A stretch of DNA of 64,000 nucleotides from Microscilla marina ATCC 23134 (GCF_000169175.1 NZ_AAWS01000002.1:248001-312000), one strand, 5' to 3'; positions 8,771-20,200 are shown, counted from the first letter of the stretch. Numbers and translations are program-made. Notes: generated from the sequence alone by a model not told the origin.

Positions 8771-9160
8771 TCAATGGTTGGGATAAGGATTTTTGAACTT
8801 GTACCAGTTTTGATTCTTTGAGTCTTCAATAATTTCCTGCAACATTGCTTCGCTTTGTCCTATCTTAATAGCGTACCCCAAACAAAGCTCATACTCTTTC
8901 TCGTGTATTTCTTTGTCAATCATCATTACTTTTACAATGTCTGACAAGTGCAACATTTGTTGTTCTTCGGTATCTGGAATATGAAACTCATCCTGTGTGA
9001 TATTACGCATAATAGTAGCGGAGTCTCTAATACTTAGCCCCATGCGTATAGCTACTCCTACCAGTAACTCCCTTTCTTCGGTGGCTAGTTTTCCATCAGC
9101 AATGGCAACCAAAAAAAGGTTTTGGAAATACTTTTTAGCTCTTTCTTTATCTAGTGTCAT
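8771..9160 (-). CDS. TerB-like domain protein A
   Basis: This 129-residue helical protein has the TerB/TerB-like hallmark LVAIADGKLATEERELL near the N-terminus (ADGK followed by acidic residues) and a second similar half with MMIDKEIHEKEYELC. TerB-like domains are small all-alpha modules that often bind metal through acidic residues; they occur in tellurite-resistance operons and as stand-alone proteins. No other ter genes lie nearby, so tellurite resistance should not be inferred. It is about 30% identical by eye to the next gene downstream of it on the plus coordinate, with the same layout, indicating a tandem duplication. No signal peptide is visible, so it is probably cytoplasmic. Confidence 0.75.
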   Translation of the reverse strand: MTLDKERAKKYFQNLFLVAIADGKLATEERELLVGVAIRMGLSIRDSATIMRNITQDEFHIPDTEEQQMLHLSDIVKVMMIDKEIHEKEYELCLGYAIKIGQSEAMLQEIIEDSKNQNWYKFKNPYPNH

Positions 9161-9278
9161 TGATTTAAATGTTTTATGGCAATGAATTTCTTTCCTGGAT
9201 TTTGCACTTTTTCGAATAAAGTGTACAAAAGTCGAAAAAAACTCGCCAATTCGAAAATTGCTGATGTCTAAAAGTAAA

Positions 9279-9641
9279 TTATTTTAATCTATCCCTTTCA
9301 GCTTTTATACTATCAATGAGCCTATTCAGAGTGATTTCACTTTTACCTATTTTTTCGGCGTACCGTTTACAAAGTTCATATTCTTGGTTGTGAATATTAC
9401 CATCCGACATCATCATACTTACAATGTCTTTGAAGTGAGCCATTTGTTCATCTTTGCTCTGGGGCACCACAAAGTCCCGGTATCGGATATCGAGCATGAT
9501 CTCTGAGGCTTCCCGTGCATTAATCCCCATTTTTTGCGAAAACTTTACCAAAATCTTTTTTTCTTCATCGGCAAGTTTACCATCAGCAACTGCTATCAGA
9601 TACAGATTCTGAAAATAGTGAAGGGCTGTTTGTTTATCCAT
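9279..9641 (-). CDS. TerB-like domain protein B
   Basis: This 120-residue paralogue of the adjacent TerB-like gene begins MDKQTALHYFQNLYLIAVAD and shares the order YFQNLxLxAxADGKLAxEE, MxIxxREASxIM and MMSDGNIHNQEYELC. Both halves of the domain keep the acidic ADGK/SDGN positions. The two genes are on one strand with a 118-bp gap, so they may be co-transcribed or separately promoted. I see no partner gene that reveals a function. The 380-bp AT-rich region before it separates it from a divergent gene. Confidence 0.75.
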   Translation of the reverse strand: MDKQTALHYFQNLYLIAVADGKLADEEKKILVKFSQKMGINAREASEIMLDIRYRDFVVPQSKDEQMAHFKDIVSMMMSDGNIHNQEYELCKRYAEKIGKSEITLNRLIDSIKAERDRLK

Positions 9642-10079
9642 TTTACTTCCAACAATTTTAGGTTATTAAAATTTAGTTAAGCAAATAGTTTGTGTTTAAT
9701 CAACAAAAGTTTAACTATTTTATCGATAGAAATGTAAGCTTTGATCAGGTTGGTTAAGAGTATGCACCCAGCTCTGTTTTTTGAACAACTTGTAGCTCAT
9801 TATTAAAAGTAGAGAAGAGTGATGTGTCTAAATTACTCTCAGAAAGTTGTGTTTTAGGTAAGTTTTGCCAAAGAAGTTATTACTTTTCTTACGAACTACT
9901 TTTACGACAGGTTTTGTTATTGATTAAATACTTGATTAGCAGGTAAAATACTGAGGAGGTTTGGGTACAAATAGGTGGGTAATTTTGTGTTTTTTTGGTG
10001 AAAACCTACTTCTTTCAACGATTTGCTTTGTCTTATTAAAAATACATTTTTAATAAGAACCTTTATAATCAAAACAAGC
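9642..10079. other. AT-rich divergent intergenic region
   Basis: No gene is supported between the TerB-like gene (-) and the ARPP-1 gene (+). The gap should contain both promoters; one candidate is listed separately at 9960-9987. Confidence 0.5.
9960..9987 (+). promoter_or_regulatory. Candidate promoter for the ARPP-1 gene
   Basis: TTTG at 9960-9963 and TAATTTTG at 9980-9987 match the Bacteroidota -33 and -7 boxes. The spacer is 16 bp, shorter than the usual 17-21. The start codon lies 93 bp downstream. Confidence 0.35.
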
Positions 10080-11270
10080 ATGAAAATTATTCATATACTG
10101 TCACTGCTTTTGTTGGCAGGGTTTTGTGGTAGCCTGCAAGCCCAGCAGTTTAACCGCCAACACGTGAAAATCTCTTATGATAAGGGCACTACTGCAGGCA
10201 ATAAAAAGAATTTCACCTACAAAAACCTACGCTTATACCCAATCAGGGCAAGTAAAACATTTTTGAAGGACAGCAAAAACATAGGAAAGTATACGCCACT
10301 CAAGGTTGCCCTAAAAACCAAGAAAGTAGTCATTACCGAACAAAGTGCTCCTAGCAATGTGACCACAAACCCCAACACCAACAATGTACGAGGGTCTGTT
10401 GATACGACTACTCAGAGGTCAAGTAATACTGTTTCTACGCGAGTAAGGCGGTTGCATCGGGTTGACACAGCACAAGTAAGGCAAGCGCGTCGCCAGCATC
10501 GTCAGCATCAGGTACAAAGGCGCAATGTTTACCTACCCCAAAACATACAAAATCGTAGAGGAGGAAGTTCGGCTTCAGTAAACAACCTCTATATAGAAAA
10601 CAAATCACAAGATACTTTGTATATTATGGCAGGCGAAATAGTGCAAGGGGGCAAGCAAGATCGAGTGATTGCTCAAGATATGGTCATTCCTCCCAACAGC
10701 GGCAAGATAAACCTGTCGGTGTTTTGTGTAGAAAAAGGACGTTGGTCTTATAAAAAGTCTAAAAACAAAGATAATTTTGATGGCTATTATGGAGTGTCGA
10801 GCATTGCTTTGCGCAAGGTAGTAGACACCGAACAAAAACAGCAAAAGGTGTGGAAAGAGGTGGAACGATCGAACGCGAAAAATGCCGTAAAAAGTGGGAC
10901 GAGTGCTTATACCGAACAAAAAAAGAATGCCAAGTTTAAGAAAGAGTACCTGGCATACACGCATTTTTTTAAAAATAAATTTAAAGGTAAAAGCAACGTA
11001 ATAGGAGTAATAGTAGCCACGGGTGATCGGGTAGTAGGTTGCGACATGTTTGCTTCCCCTCACTTGTTTCAATCACAATATCAAAACCTATTGGGTTCTT
11101 ATATCAACGAAGCAGTGACCGACGGAGCTCCGGTACAAATAGCCGAAGCCAAGGTAGAAAAATACATGAGCGATTTGTTGGACAAGGAGCTAAAAAACGA
11201 AACAGAATTAAAGAAAAAAGGCAAAGTGTTTAAGCACAATCGAAAGAAGTTGCACGTGTCAAAATACTGA
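10080..11270 (+). CDS. Exported ARPP-1 (DUF6569) domain protein
   Basis: ATG 10080 begins a clear signal peptide (IIHILSLLLLAGFCGSLQAQ), giving 396 residues; the frame is open 19 codons further upstream without sense. The core resembles the ARPP-1 domain: LYIENKSQDTLYIMAGEIVQ, GGKQDRVIAQDMVIPPNSG, and SVFCVEKGRW. A poorly conserved insert rich in Arg, Gln and His (RRLHRVDTAQVRQARRQHRQ and onward) interrupts the domain between its first strands and this core. The tail is Lys-rich. ARPP-1 proteins have no settled biochemical role. The gene stands alone with a perfect 12-bp terminator stem after it. Confidence 0.7.
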   Translation: MKIIHILSLLLLAGFCGSLQAQQFNRQHVKISYDKGTTAGNKKNFTYKNLRLYPIRASKTFLKDSKNIGKYTPLKVALKTKKVVITEQSAPSNVTTNPNTNNVRGSVDTTTQRSSNTVSTRVRRLHRVDTAQVRQARRQHRQHQVQRRNVYLPQNIQNRRGGSSASVNNLYIENKSQDTLYIMAGEIVQGGKQDRVIAQDMVIPPNSGKINLSVFCVEKGRWSYKKSKNKDNFDGYYGVSSIALRKVVDTEQKQQKVWKEVERSNAKNAVKSGTSAYTEQKKNAKFKKEYLAYTHFFKNKFKGKSNVIGVIVATGDRVVGCDMFASPHLFQSQYQNLLGSYINEAVTDGAPVQIAEAKVEKYMSDLLDKELKNETELKKKGKVFKHNRKKLHVSKY

Positions 11271-11290
11271 GGTTGATTTTTTTGTAATTT

Positions 11291-11325
11291 AAGCCTGACT
11301 AGAACGCTAGTCAGGCTTTTTTTTA
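11291..11325 (+). terminator. Rho-independent terminator after ARPP-1 gene
   Basis: AAGCCTGACTAG (11291-11302), loop AACG, CTAGTCAGGCTT (11307-11318), then a T run. The 12-bp stem is perfect. Confidence 0.92.
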
Positions 11326-11433
11326 TCAGAGCAAACGCATCAAGTTATTTGGAAAAATCAGCTTCTTCAGAAGAAAGTTTTCAATAAATAATCTTTCACC
11401 TCTTTTTACAGACTAAATTATATTTTATTAAAT

Positions 11434-11513
11434 TAGACCTCTTGCGAAAGTCCCTAAAAACCGTTTTTGTTCAATACAAAAACAAGATAAAAAACACTTT
11501 CGCAAGAAGTCTA
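11434..11513. mobile_element. 80-bp palindromic MITE-like element flanked by TA
   Basis: TAGACCTCTTGCGAAAGT (11434-11451) is mirrored by ACTTTCGCAAGAAGTCTA (11496-11513) with one mismatch. An inner GTTTTTGT/ACAAAAAC hairpin fills the centre. If the outermost TA is the duplicated target, the element ends are GAC...GTC, as in miniature derivatives of IS630/Tc1-like or some IS5-group elements. There is no room for a transposase. It lies 71 bp upstream of the following hypothetical gene and could influence its transcription. Confidence 0.75.
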
Positions 11514-11584
11514 TTATGTTTTTATTCAGATTTTGATGCGTTAGCCCTGTTTTTTTATACTTTTTATCAACTAATATTAGCATT

Positions 11585-12437
11585 ATGGAACAAGTACTAT
11601 ATCACTATGATGATGACAGTAGAAGTGTTGTAAATGAGGTAAGCTTGGTGTATATTCCTGAGGAACAAACAGGAGTACTTAGGGTGGAGAAAGTTACCCC
11701 TTATGATGTTCAACAAGCAACACCCAATCAGATAGAAGAAATAAAGGCTCCTTTTACTTGTAAAAATTGGTGGAACTTTTCAACAGTGAGTAGTATGGTA
11801 AGTGGGGTTCAGATGGTAGTAACGTTGTACGTAGAAGTATATAATGCTGAAACAAAAATAGTATTGACAGAAACATTGAAACGAGGTTGGGAACCGCCAC
11901 TGGGTTGGACACAAGACCCAACAGAGAACACAGAGGCACTGGTCTTTGAAGTAAAGGATTTGCTTCAGTTGTATCAACGCATGCAAGCCATGGACAACCT
12001 ACAAATGTTGGACATACCTATAGTAGGCAATGTAGCCAAGCAAATTAATGAAGCTATTCGGCGAATGAAATTTAAAAATGCTCCTGGCTATGCCATATTT
12101 GAAAAAATCAAAAAACTGATCGTAGTAAAAGAGATCAACGAGTTGCCTGAGGAAGAAAAAAGCTCTATTGCAGAGCAGTTGGGTATTTTGGCGCATAGTG
12201 TTTGCCAACAATTTTACGATACTAGCATGGCGTTAGAGATTGTAAGTTTAGGACAAGAGGTAGAAGGTGTTTTGCCAACAATACAAGTATTTTTATCAGA
12301 TACTAAAGCGAAATAATCGAAAAGCCACTGAAGTACGTCAGGTAGAGCAGGAAAAACTACAAAATAAAAGTATTTGGTATATTATTGCAGCAGTAGCAGG
12401 GATTGTATTATATATTTTGCAAGAGTTTGTTTTTTAA
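11585..12437 (+). pseudogene. Hypothetical protein with a frameshifted membrane-anchor tail
   Basis: The main frame (11585-12316, 243 residues, MEQVLYHYDDDSRS...) has no family I recognise. It contains a possible small-beta N-terminal part, an amphipathic helix around DLLQLYQRMQAMDNLQMLD, and acidic/helical segments to the end. It stops soon after GVLPTIQVFLSDTKAK. In the +1 frame the reading continues without stop to 12437 as ILKRNNRKATEVRQVEQEK, then a hydrophobic helix IWYIIAAVAGIVLYILQEF. Removing one T from the TTTTT run near 12290 joins the frames as QVFYQILKRNN. The intact ancestor was probably a tail-anchored protein of about 280 residues. It may be a real mutation or a sequence error; the 243-residue product could still be made. 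Confidence 0.6.
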
Positions 12438-12477
12438 ACGAGATTTCTAAAATTAGGTGATATTTTTGAGTAGTAGC

Positions 12478-12511
12478 ACAAAAAAACCGTACAGTTCAAT
12501 ACTGTACGGTT
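12478..12511 (-). terminator. Terminator of tyrS
   Basis: ACCGTACAGT and ACTGTACGGT flank a five-base loop. On the reverse strand the stem is followed by a T7 run, just beyond the tyrS stop at 12537. Confidence 0.9.
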
Positions 12512-12536
12512 CAGTTACATATATGACCAAGTAAAG

Positions 12537-13856
12537 TTATACTTCTACTTCGGCGGCACGTTGTACTACGCCTACTGTTACCAAAAAGTATTTTTTACCC
12601 TTTTTTATTAATAAAAATTTATCCTTCAACAAGCCAAACTCAGGTTTGCTTTCGCCCTGGTCTTTGGTTACAGCTTTTTGGTTGATCTTGATTCCGTTGT
12701 TTTTGATCAAGCGGCGTACTTCGCTTTTAGACACCGGCTTGGCTTCGTCTTCGGTCATGGCACTGGCAATGAGGTCTACAGTACTGTCAAAAGCATCAAA
12801 CTCGGCTTTGGTATAGTTCTTTTTAGGAATGCCCTCAAACACATCCAACAAGGTAGCTTCGTCGGTAGTTTCAAAATCCTCTAAAGTAGATTTTCCAAAC
12901 AATAAACCTGAGGCTTTTTGAGCCCGGTCTAGTTCTTCCTGTGAATGTACCATACGGGTGACCTCTTCGGCAAGAATACGCTTGAGCATTCTTGGGTCGT
13001 TGGCGTAGTCTGCTTCGTGTTTTTCTATAGTTTCCTGATCGAGCAAAGTAAACACCCGCAACAGTTTAGAAGTTTCGCTATCGTCTACATTGAGCCAAAA
13101 CTGGTAAAATTTATAGGGAGAGGTACGTTTGGGGTCAAGCCATACATTGCCTCCTACCGACTTACCAAACTTGCTGCCATCGGTTTTAGTGATCAATGGA
13201 CAAGTAACCGCAAAAGCATTGCCCCCACCCATACGGCGGATAAGCTCAGTACCTGTAGTAATGTTGCCCCATTGATCGGAGCCACCCATTTGTATTTTAC
13301 AGTTTTTGTTTTTGTTGAGCCAGAAAAAATCGTATCCCTGTAGCAATTGGTAGCTAAACTCAGTAAAAGACAGACCACTTTCGAGGCGTTTTTTTACCGA
13401 ATCTTTAGCTGTCATATAGTTAATGGTCAAATGCTTGCCTACGTCTCTCAAAAACTCTAAAAAATTCATTTGCCCAAACCAGTCATAGTTGTTGAGCAAC
13501 TCGGCAGAGTTTTCGCCACAGTCAAAATCCAAAAACTTGGCAAGTTGTTTTCCTATAGCCGCTTCATTATGACGCAAAGTTTTTACATCCAACAAATTTC
13601 TTTCGGCAGATTTGCCCGAAGGGTCACCCACCATTCCGGTAGCGCCGCCTACCAAAGCCACAGGTTTATGTCCTGCCATTTGCAAATGCTTAAGCATCAT
13701 AAGGGTGGCAAGGTTGCCTATATGAATAGAGTCTGCGGTGGGGTCAAAACCAATATAACCCACCGTCATTTCTTTATTGAGTTGTTCTTCGGTACCAGGC
13801 ATTGCGTCGTGCAACATTCCTCGCCAGCGCAATTCTTCAATAAAATTCTTCTTCAT
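12537..13856 (-). CDS. tyrS: Tyrosyl-tRNA synthetase
   Basis: The 439-residue class I aminoacyl-tRNA synthetase shows the HIGH-like HIGNLATLMMLKH, the tyrosine-binding YDFFWL region, a GSDQWGN motif typical of TyrRS, the KMSKS-like KFGKS, and a C-terminal S4 RNA-binding domain with VSKSEVRRLIKNNGIKIN. It charges tRNA-Tyr with tyrosine in the cytoplasm. I chose ATG 13856 (MKKNFIEEL) because family members begin there; upstream in-frame ATGs add eleven unlike residues. The length is a little above the usual 400-430, mainly from the C-terminal tail. It is a single gene, divergent from the giant surface-protein gene. Confidence 0.96.
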   Translation of the reverse strand: MKKNFIEELRWRGMLHDAMPGTEEQLNKEMTVGYIGFDPTADSIHIGNLATLMMLKHLQMAGHKPVALVGGATGMVGDPSGKSAERNLLDVKTLRHNEAAIGKQLAKFLDFDCGENSAELLNNYDWFGQMNFLEFLRDVGKHLTINYMTAKDSVKKRLESGLSFTEFSYQLLQGYDFFWLNKNKNCKIQMGGSDQWGNITTGTELIRRMGGGNAFAVTCPLITKTDGSKFGKSVGGNVWLDPKRTSPYKFYQFWLNVDDSETSKLLRVFTLLDQETIEKHEADYANDPRMLKRILAEEVTRMVHSQEELDRAQKASGLLFGKSTLEDFETTDEATLLDVFEGIPKKNYTKAEFDAFDSTVDLIASAMTEDEAKPVSKSEVRRLIKNNGIKINQKAVTKDQGESKPEFGLLKDKFLLIKKGKKYFLVTVGVVQRAAEVEV

Positions 13857-14273
13857 CTTTGTCAATCTTTTCATTTGGCAGGCATGCATTGGTGGGGTTT
13901 TACTACTGCATACCCATTATTCACTATTGAATTTCTATCAGCCGTAAAATTGAGAAAGTTTTTTCAAATCTGCCAGTGATTAGTAATAAACTTACCACAA
14001 ATGTAGACACCCTGTAGCTGGCTTAATAAAATGGGTGTGGTGTATTTCCTGGTCAGAATCACGATCATTTTATCATTTTTCTTACATCAGTGGGGTAATT
14101 ATGCCTTGTACTCATAATCAACAGGTTATCTTTTGTTACTTTGTACCCATATTTCGCTTTGTATACAGAAAAGAAAGTGGTTACCTGTAGAAGCGTATCC
14201 GTATAAACCCCCATCAGATTATTTAAGGTATATCTGATAAAAGTTTAAAACTAACTACAACGTCTGCATAAAA
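13857..14273. other. Divergent intergenic region tyrS / giant surface protein
   Basis: No gene is supported in these 417 bp. On the reverse strand TACATTTG (13998-14005) matches the -7 box TAnnTTTG and lies 142 bp from the tyrS start; no clear -33 box accompanies it. A forward promoter for the giant gene is expected here but not obvious. Confidence 0.4.
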
Positions 14274-17200
14274 ATGATAGAGTTAAAAAAAGCCTGGTAC
14301 TTGCTACTGGTAAGTACCCTATGCCTGCTATTTTGCAATCGCCTGAATGCGCAACATAAAACCCCTAAATTAATAGATGCCCGAGTAGGAATTGATGGAA
14401 GCAGCCCAGAGCTGCTTACGGCAGTAGGCAACCAAGTTATATTTAAAGGATCGACTGATGGAAAGGGTAAAGAACTATACTTGTCGGATGGCATCAGAGC
14501 CCAAAGCTTTGATGTATGGCCTGGAGGCAACGCCAGTAATCCCTACGACTTTGTGCCATTGAATTTGAACGGCATTCCTTACGCCTATTTTTTTGCCAAT
14601 AATGGTCAAGTGAACTCAGCGTTGTTCCGAATAAGTCTTAAAGGTGAACTGAGCAGTCGCAATGCTGAGTTTGTTGCCAATGTCCATGATATCGGTGACA
14701 ATGGGAAATACTTGGTAAAAATGGGCAGTGAGTTATTTTTTGCTGCTCAAGACCCGGTAGGCAGACAGGAATTGTTCAAGAGTGATGGAACAACCACTAC
14801 TTTGGTCAAAGACTTGAACGCAACGCTTATTCCAGGCGGTGCTGGTGCCACATTACCTTCCGACCCAGAAAACCTTACTGTAATCAATGGTATGTTGTTT
14901 TTTAGTGCTGATAATGGCGGAACAAATGATGCCAACCGCGAGCTCGGCATTAGTAAAGGTGATGAAGCCACTACTTTTATGTTGGACATTAACCCTGATG
15001 GAAGCTCTAAACCCCGGCATTTTGTAGAAAAAGACGGACTTGCTTATTTTATAGCTGAAGACAATACAGGTACCCATCTTTGGAGCAGTGATGGTACCAA
15101 CGCCTCCCCCACTAAAATTTCATTTCCTAACGAAATTACATTCTTCAACGATGATCAAGGCTTGGTAGTGGCTGGTGGGCACTTGTTTTTTAGTGCTACC
15201 AAAACTACCCAAACTGGGTCAGACTATACGCTATGGTCTTGTGATGGGACAAGTTTTGAAGAAATAGCCTCTATGGGTAACCCTAAGTATATGACCAATA
15301 TGGGGGGAATTTGCTTTTTTTCTGCCAGGGGTAAAAATGCCAGTGGGATAGCAGTAGGGTTCGAGTTATGGAAGAGTGACGGAACCAGTGCTGGCACCGA
15401 ATTGGTGAAAGACATTGCCGCCAACTCGTTTTCTTCTTTGCCTTCTGACTTGACCGTAGTAACTACCCAGGTAAATGGCGCAAGCAAAAGTACCTTATAT
15501 TTTTGGGCAGGCCCTAGCTCAACCAAAGAACTTTGGAGAAGTGATGGTACCACGCAGGGTACAGTATTAGTAAACGTGCCTAACTTGAACTCGAGAACTC
15601 CACCTCGTTTTCCTACCATCATAGCAGCAGAAATAAAACCAGGCAAAGAAGGACTTTTTTTTGTGGCTACAGATAAAGACTTGGGGGCAGAACTCTGGTA
15701 TGCCGCCCCTTGCCCTTCGGCTGAGTTGAGCTATGGAAACAATAGTATTTGTAGGGGAAGTGGCCCAATTAACCCTCAGTTGGTGGGTGCCGATGGAGAA
15801 GATGTAAGTGGAGGGGTGTATTCGATAGACAAAACGGGCTTACCTATTGACCCCAGTACTGGAGTGATTACCCCTGACGGGAGTACTGCCCCGGGTGATT
15901 ATACCATTACTTACCAAGTAATTCAGCCAGGTTGTGATATAAAGGCGCAGGCAGTAGTAAAAGTTGGAACAGGTGGCGGTGGAGGAGGAAGTGCTCCCAC
16001 CGCAAAGATAAGCACTTTGGCGAAAGGGTTTAAGTTTGATACAACTATTGAGCCTGAAAAAGATGGTTCGGCAGGAATGGTCATTTCGCTCGATGGCAAG
16101 TACTTGTATGTAGCCGACCAGCGAAACCAGGTCATTAAAAAAGTAGACTTGGTTACCAAGACAGTATCTATTGTAGCCGGAAGTGGCGTAGCTGGTTTTA
16201 AAGACGACAATGGCTCCTTAGCTCAGTTCAATTATCCATCGGGGCTTGCCTTAGACATGGCGGGCAACTTGTATGTGGCAGATAAAAACAACCACGCCAT
16301 ACGCATGATTACCAACCCATCGGGCGGAAGCCCAGTAGTGAGAACCATTGCCGGAAATAGCAGCTACCCCACTGCGGTATCAGGCAATGTTACCGGGGCG
16401 TTGGCGGTTGCCAAATTTAACGAACCATCAGGGGTGGCAGTAGATGCTGCTGGTAATATATACGTAGCAGATAAAAACAATCATCGAATTAAAAAAATAG
16501 CCAATGGGATGGTGACTACATTGGCTGGTCCTATGAATGATGCGGCTTCTATTCCTGGACGCACTGACGGGGCAGCTGATGCAGCCCGGTTCTTTTTCCC
16601 TACGTCTGTAGCTTTAGACATTACAGGTGCTCAATTGTATGTGGCAGACAAGTTGAATAACATCATCCGACAAGTAAACACAGCCGATGGCCATACCCTT
16701 ACTTATGCCGGAGACGTGGCAAACGGCATTGCTGGGCATCAAGACGGTAACGCTGCCAGTGCAAAGTTTAGGTCTCCAGCTGGCATTACAGTAAACGCAG
16801 TAGGTGATGTATATATAGCAGATACTCATAATCAGGTTATTAGAAAAATAAGCCAGGGACAAGTGATTACCATCGCTGGAGAAGTGGAGGTAGCAGATGA
16901 CGATAGCGATGTACTTGCCAGAGATGCTAAATTTAGGTACCCTTCGGGTATATTTGCCGACCTTGAGCAAAACCTTTACATCAGCGATAAGCTTAATTTT
17001 TCTGTGAGAAAGTATCACTTCGACAATACAAATGGCAGGGTGACTACAGGCAAAACAATATGTGCTGGTACCAGCGGAACACTCAAGGTAGAAGGTTTGG
17101 CGGTAGGCAGTACTGTAGATAAGTGGCAATCTTCTACTGACGGGGTAAACTGGACAGACATTGCTGGCACGGCCAATGCCACCAGTATCAACTACTCAAA

Positions 17201-20200
17201 TCTAAGCGTAGTTACTTTTTATCGGGCGTTGGTACTCAGCGGTTCCTGTGGGTCAGATCCCTCCAATTATGCCGTTCTCAAAATAGGAGGACCTGCGGCA
17301 CCAGTAGCAGGCGAAGATCAGACACATTGTGGAAGCGGCAGTGTAACGGTTACTGCCTCAGGTGGCACCAATGGTAGTTATGTTTGGTATGACAAAGACG
17401 GCAATGTAGACAATGCCCAAACCAATGGTTCTTATACCGCCAATTTTACTGCGGGAACTTATACTGTACAAGTGGCGCTCAAAGGAGCCACTTGCGAAAG
17501 TGCCAAGGTGCCCATTAAAATAACCGTAAGTGCTAAGCCTACGCCTGTAATAGACCCAACAGGTGCTCAAACAGTGTGCGTTAATCAGTCACAAATCTAT
17601 CAGGTAACTACTGATAATACCGCCAATGGCAACACCTACAAGTGGGAGGTAACCAATGGAACCATTGTAGGGGCTGATGATCAGCCTCAGGTGACTATAC
17701 AATGGGAAGCCCTGGGCTCTGGTACCCTTAAAGTAACCGAGCAAAGCGGCTCTAATTGTGTAGGGGTATCGGCTATATACAATGTCACCATTAACAGTGG
17801 CACTGTAGTTCCCGAAGGTGTTGGTGGCTCTGGGTGTGGTACAAGTGGCGTAATTATACAGTTGGCAGCAAAAAATGCGACGGGGAGTATGCAATATTTG
17901 TGGTACGATGCCCCCACTGCGGGTAAATTATTAAAGACCTCTGCCGATGCCAATGATGACACTTTTGATACCCCATCCATTTTTACTACCACTACCTACT
18001 ATGTAAGCATTAAAAGTACGAGTTGTGAAACCGAAAGGGTAGAGGTAGTGGCGCATGTGCTGGCGGGTACCCCCAACGACCCAACCAATGCATTGGCAAG
18101 CCCTCAAACCCGTTGTGGTGCTGGAGAAGTAACCTTTAAAGCCGAAGGTGCTGTAAATGGACAAACCTATCGTTGGTATGACCAAGCCACTGGGGGTAAG
18201 TTGTTGCAAGACAACGCAGTAGCTGACTTCAGGACAGGGGTGCCTTTAGGCTCCACTACTTATTATGTAAGCATTCATAATACCAGTTGTGGAGGTGAGA
18301 GTAACCGAGTAGCTGTTACAGTAAATGTAACCAATACAGGGGGTACTCCACCACAGGTAACTCCACGGCAAGGCTGTGGCAAAAGTAATCCAGTGCTAGG
18401 AGCTACTCACCCCGATGCGGATGGCTCGCCTCAGTTTAAATGGTATGAAAACGCTACTGATGCAGTACCTAAAGCGACTAATACGGGGAGTTTTTTGGTG
18501 CCTAATCTTACTACCACTACCACCTACTATGTAAGTTTTGACAATGGTTCTTGCGAAACAGACAGAGTGCCCGTAACCGCTACAATTACCAATTTGACTC
18601 CGCCTCAAGTAATCGATGGATCGAGGTGTGATGCTGGCAAAGTAACCCTGACTGCCACAGGTGCCACAAGTGGGCAAATATACCGTTGGTTTTTATCTGC
18701 TACACCTCCTGATCCATCTACTGCCAATTGGCTGAAAAGCTCAACAGATGAAAAGGATAATAGCTATGAAACTCCTGCCTTGGGTGCTGACAGAAGCTTT
18801 TATGTGGCAATTGTAAATTTGAATGACCCAAACAAGAAAGGCGATGATTGTTACAGCAGTTTGGTAGAGGTAAAAGCAATCATCAAGGAGGCAGGCACAC
18901 CACCTGATGCTCCCGTAGTACGTGCCATCCCACCCAGTTTGTGTACCTCTGGTACGTTTGACCTAGAGGCTACAGGAGCCACGGGTGGGCAAGTATATAA
19001 GTGGTATGCTGATGCAGCCAAGACAGCTTTGAAAAAGACAAGTAGTGATCATCAAGACAATATGTATACTACAGACCCACATACTACCGGAACGACCGAT
19101 TATTATGTAAGTATTGTAGATGCAAGTTGTGGCAACGCCGAAAGCACGCTTACCAAAGTAAGTGTAACTGTAGGTGGCGGAGTGGCAGATCCTGTACCTG
19201 TTCCTGGGGCTACCTGTGGGCCGGGTAAAGTGACCTTGTCGGCAAGCGGAGGTACTGAAGGGCAATACAGATGGTATGCTGACTTGACCAGTGCAACTGT
19301 ATTGGGCACCAGTGCTACCTTTATTACTAAACTCATTAACCAGAATGCTACGTATTATGTGAGTGTATTCAATGGCACTTGTGAAACCAAGCGGGTACCT
19401 GTATTGGCGAGTGTGCAAGAAGCACCTACTGCCAGGTTCGAGGGAAGTAGCCTGGCTTGTGTAAACTCTGAGGTAACTTATACTGCGGCAAGTACTGGGT
19501 TGCAATATACCTGGACAGTGAGCAATGAAGGAACCATTACTGCCGGAGGAGGTGCATCAGATAATTTTGTAAAAGTAAAATGGACAACCAGAGGTTTGGG
19601 CAAAGTAACCCTGGAAGAGCAAGTGGGTACTTGCAAAGCGCAAACCGATAAAAATATCACCTTGAGTGCCAAGCCTGGTGTTCCGGTGGTTACAGGCGAT
19701 ATTACAGAAGTATGCGCCTATGCTATAGGTACCAACAACGAGGCGGTATACGCCATTGGTACACCCAACCCTGCCTATACTTATGTATGGCGCATTGTAA
19801 ACGGTGATGTAGCAGGCAAGATTGTTTTTACCAATGCAGAGGCTACACAAGTACGCATTCGCTGGAGTAACTCTTTGCCCACCGATGTATTTACCGAAAC
19901 ATTTGAGGTGTTTGCTCAGGCAAAAAATACGGGTTGTACCAGCGATGTACTTACCCAGGTGGTAAAGGTAAAGCGGGCACCTATCAAGCCGTTATTAACC
20001 GATAAGGTAGACTCAGTGTATGTAAATACTATCCGCACTTATGCTACTACTACCAACAATGCCGGAGCAGGTATTACGTATGATTGGCAAGTGACTGGAG
20101 GCGCTATTCAAAATCAAAACGCCAATCAGGTAACCATCAAGTGGAGCAATACAGCGGCTACCCGAGAGTTGTATGTCAAAGAAACCGTGACAGCTACGGG

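Noticed and set aside
8771-9641. Tellurite-resistance operon
   Set aside because: Only TerB-like domains are present; no terC, terD or terZ genes.
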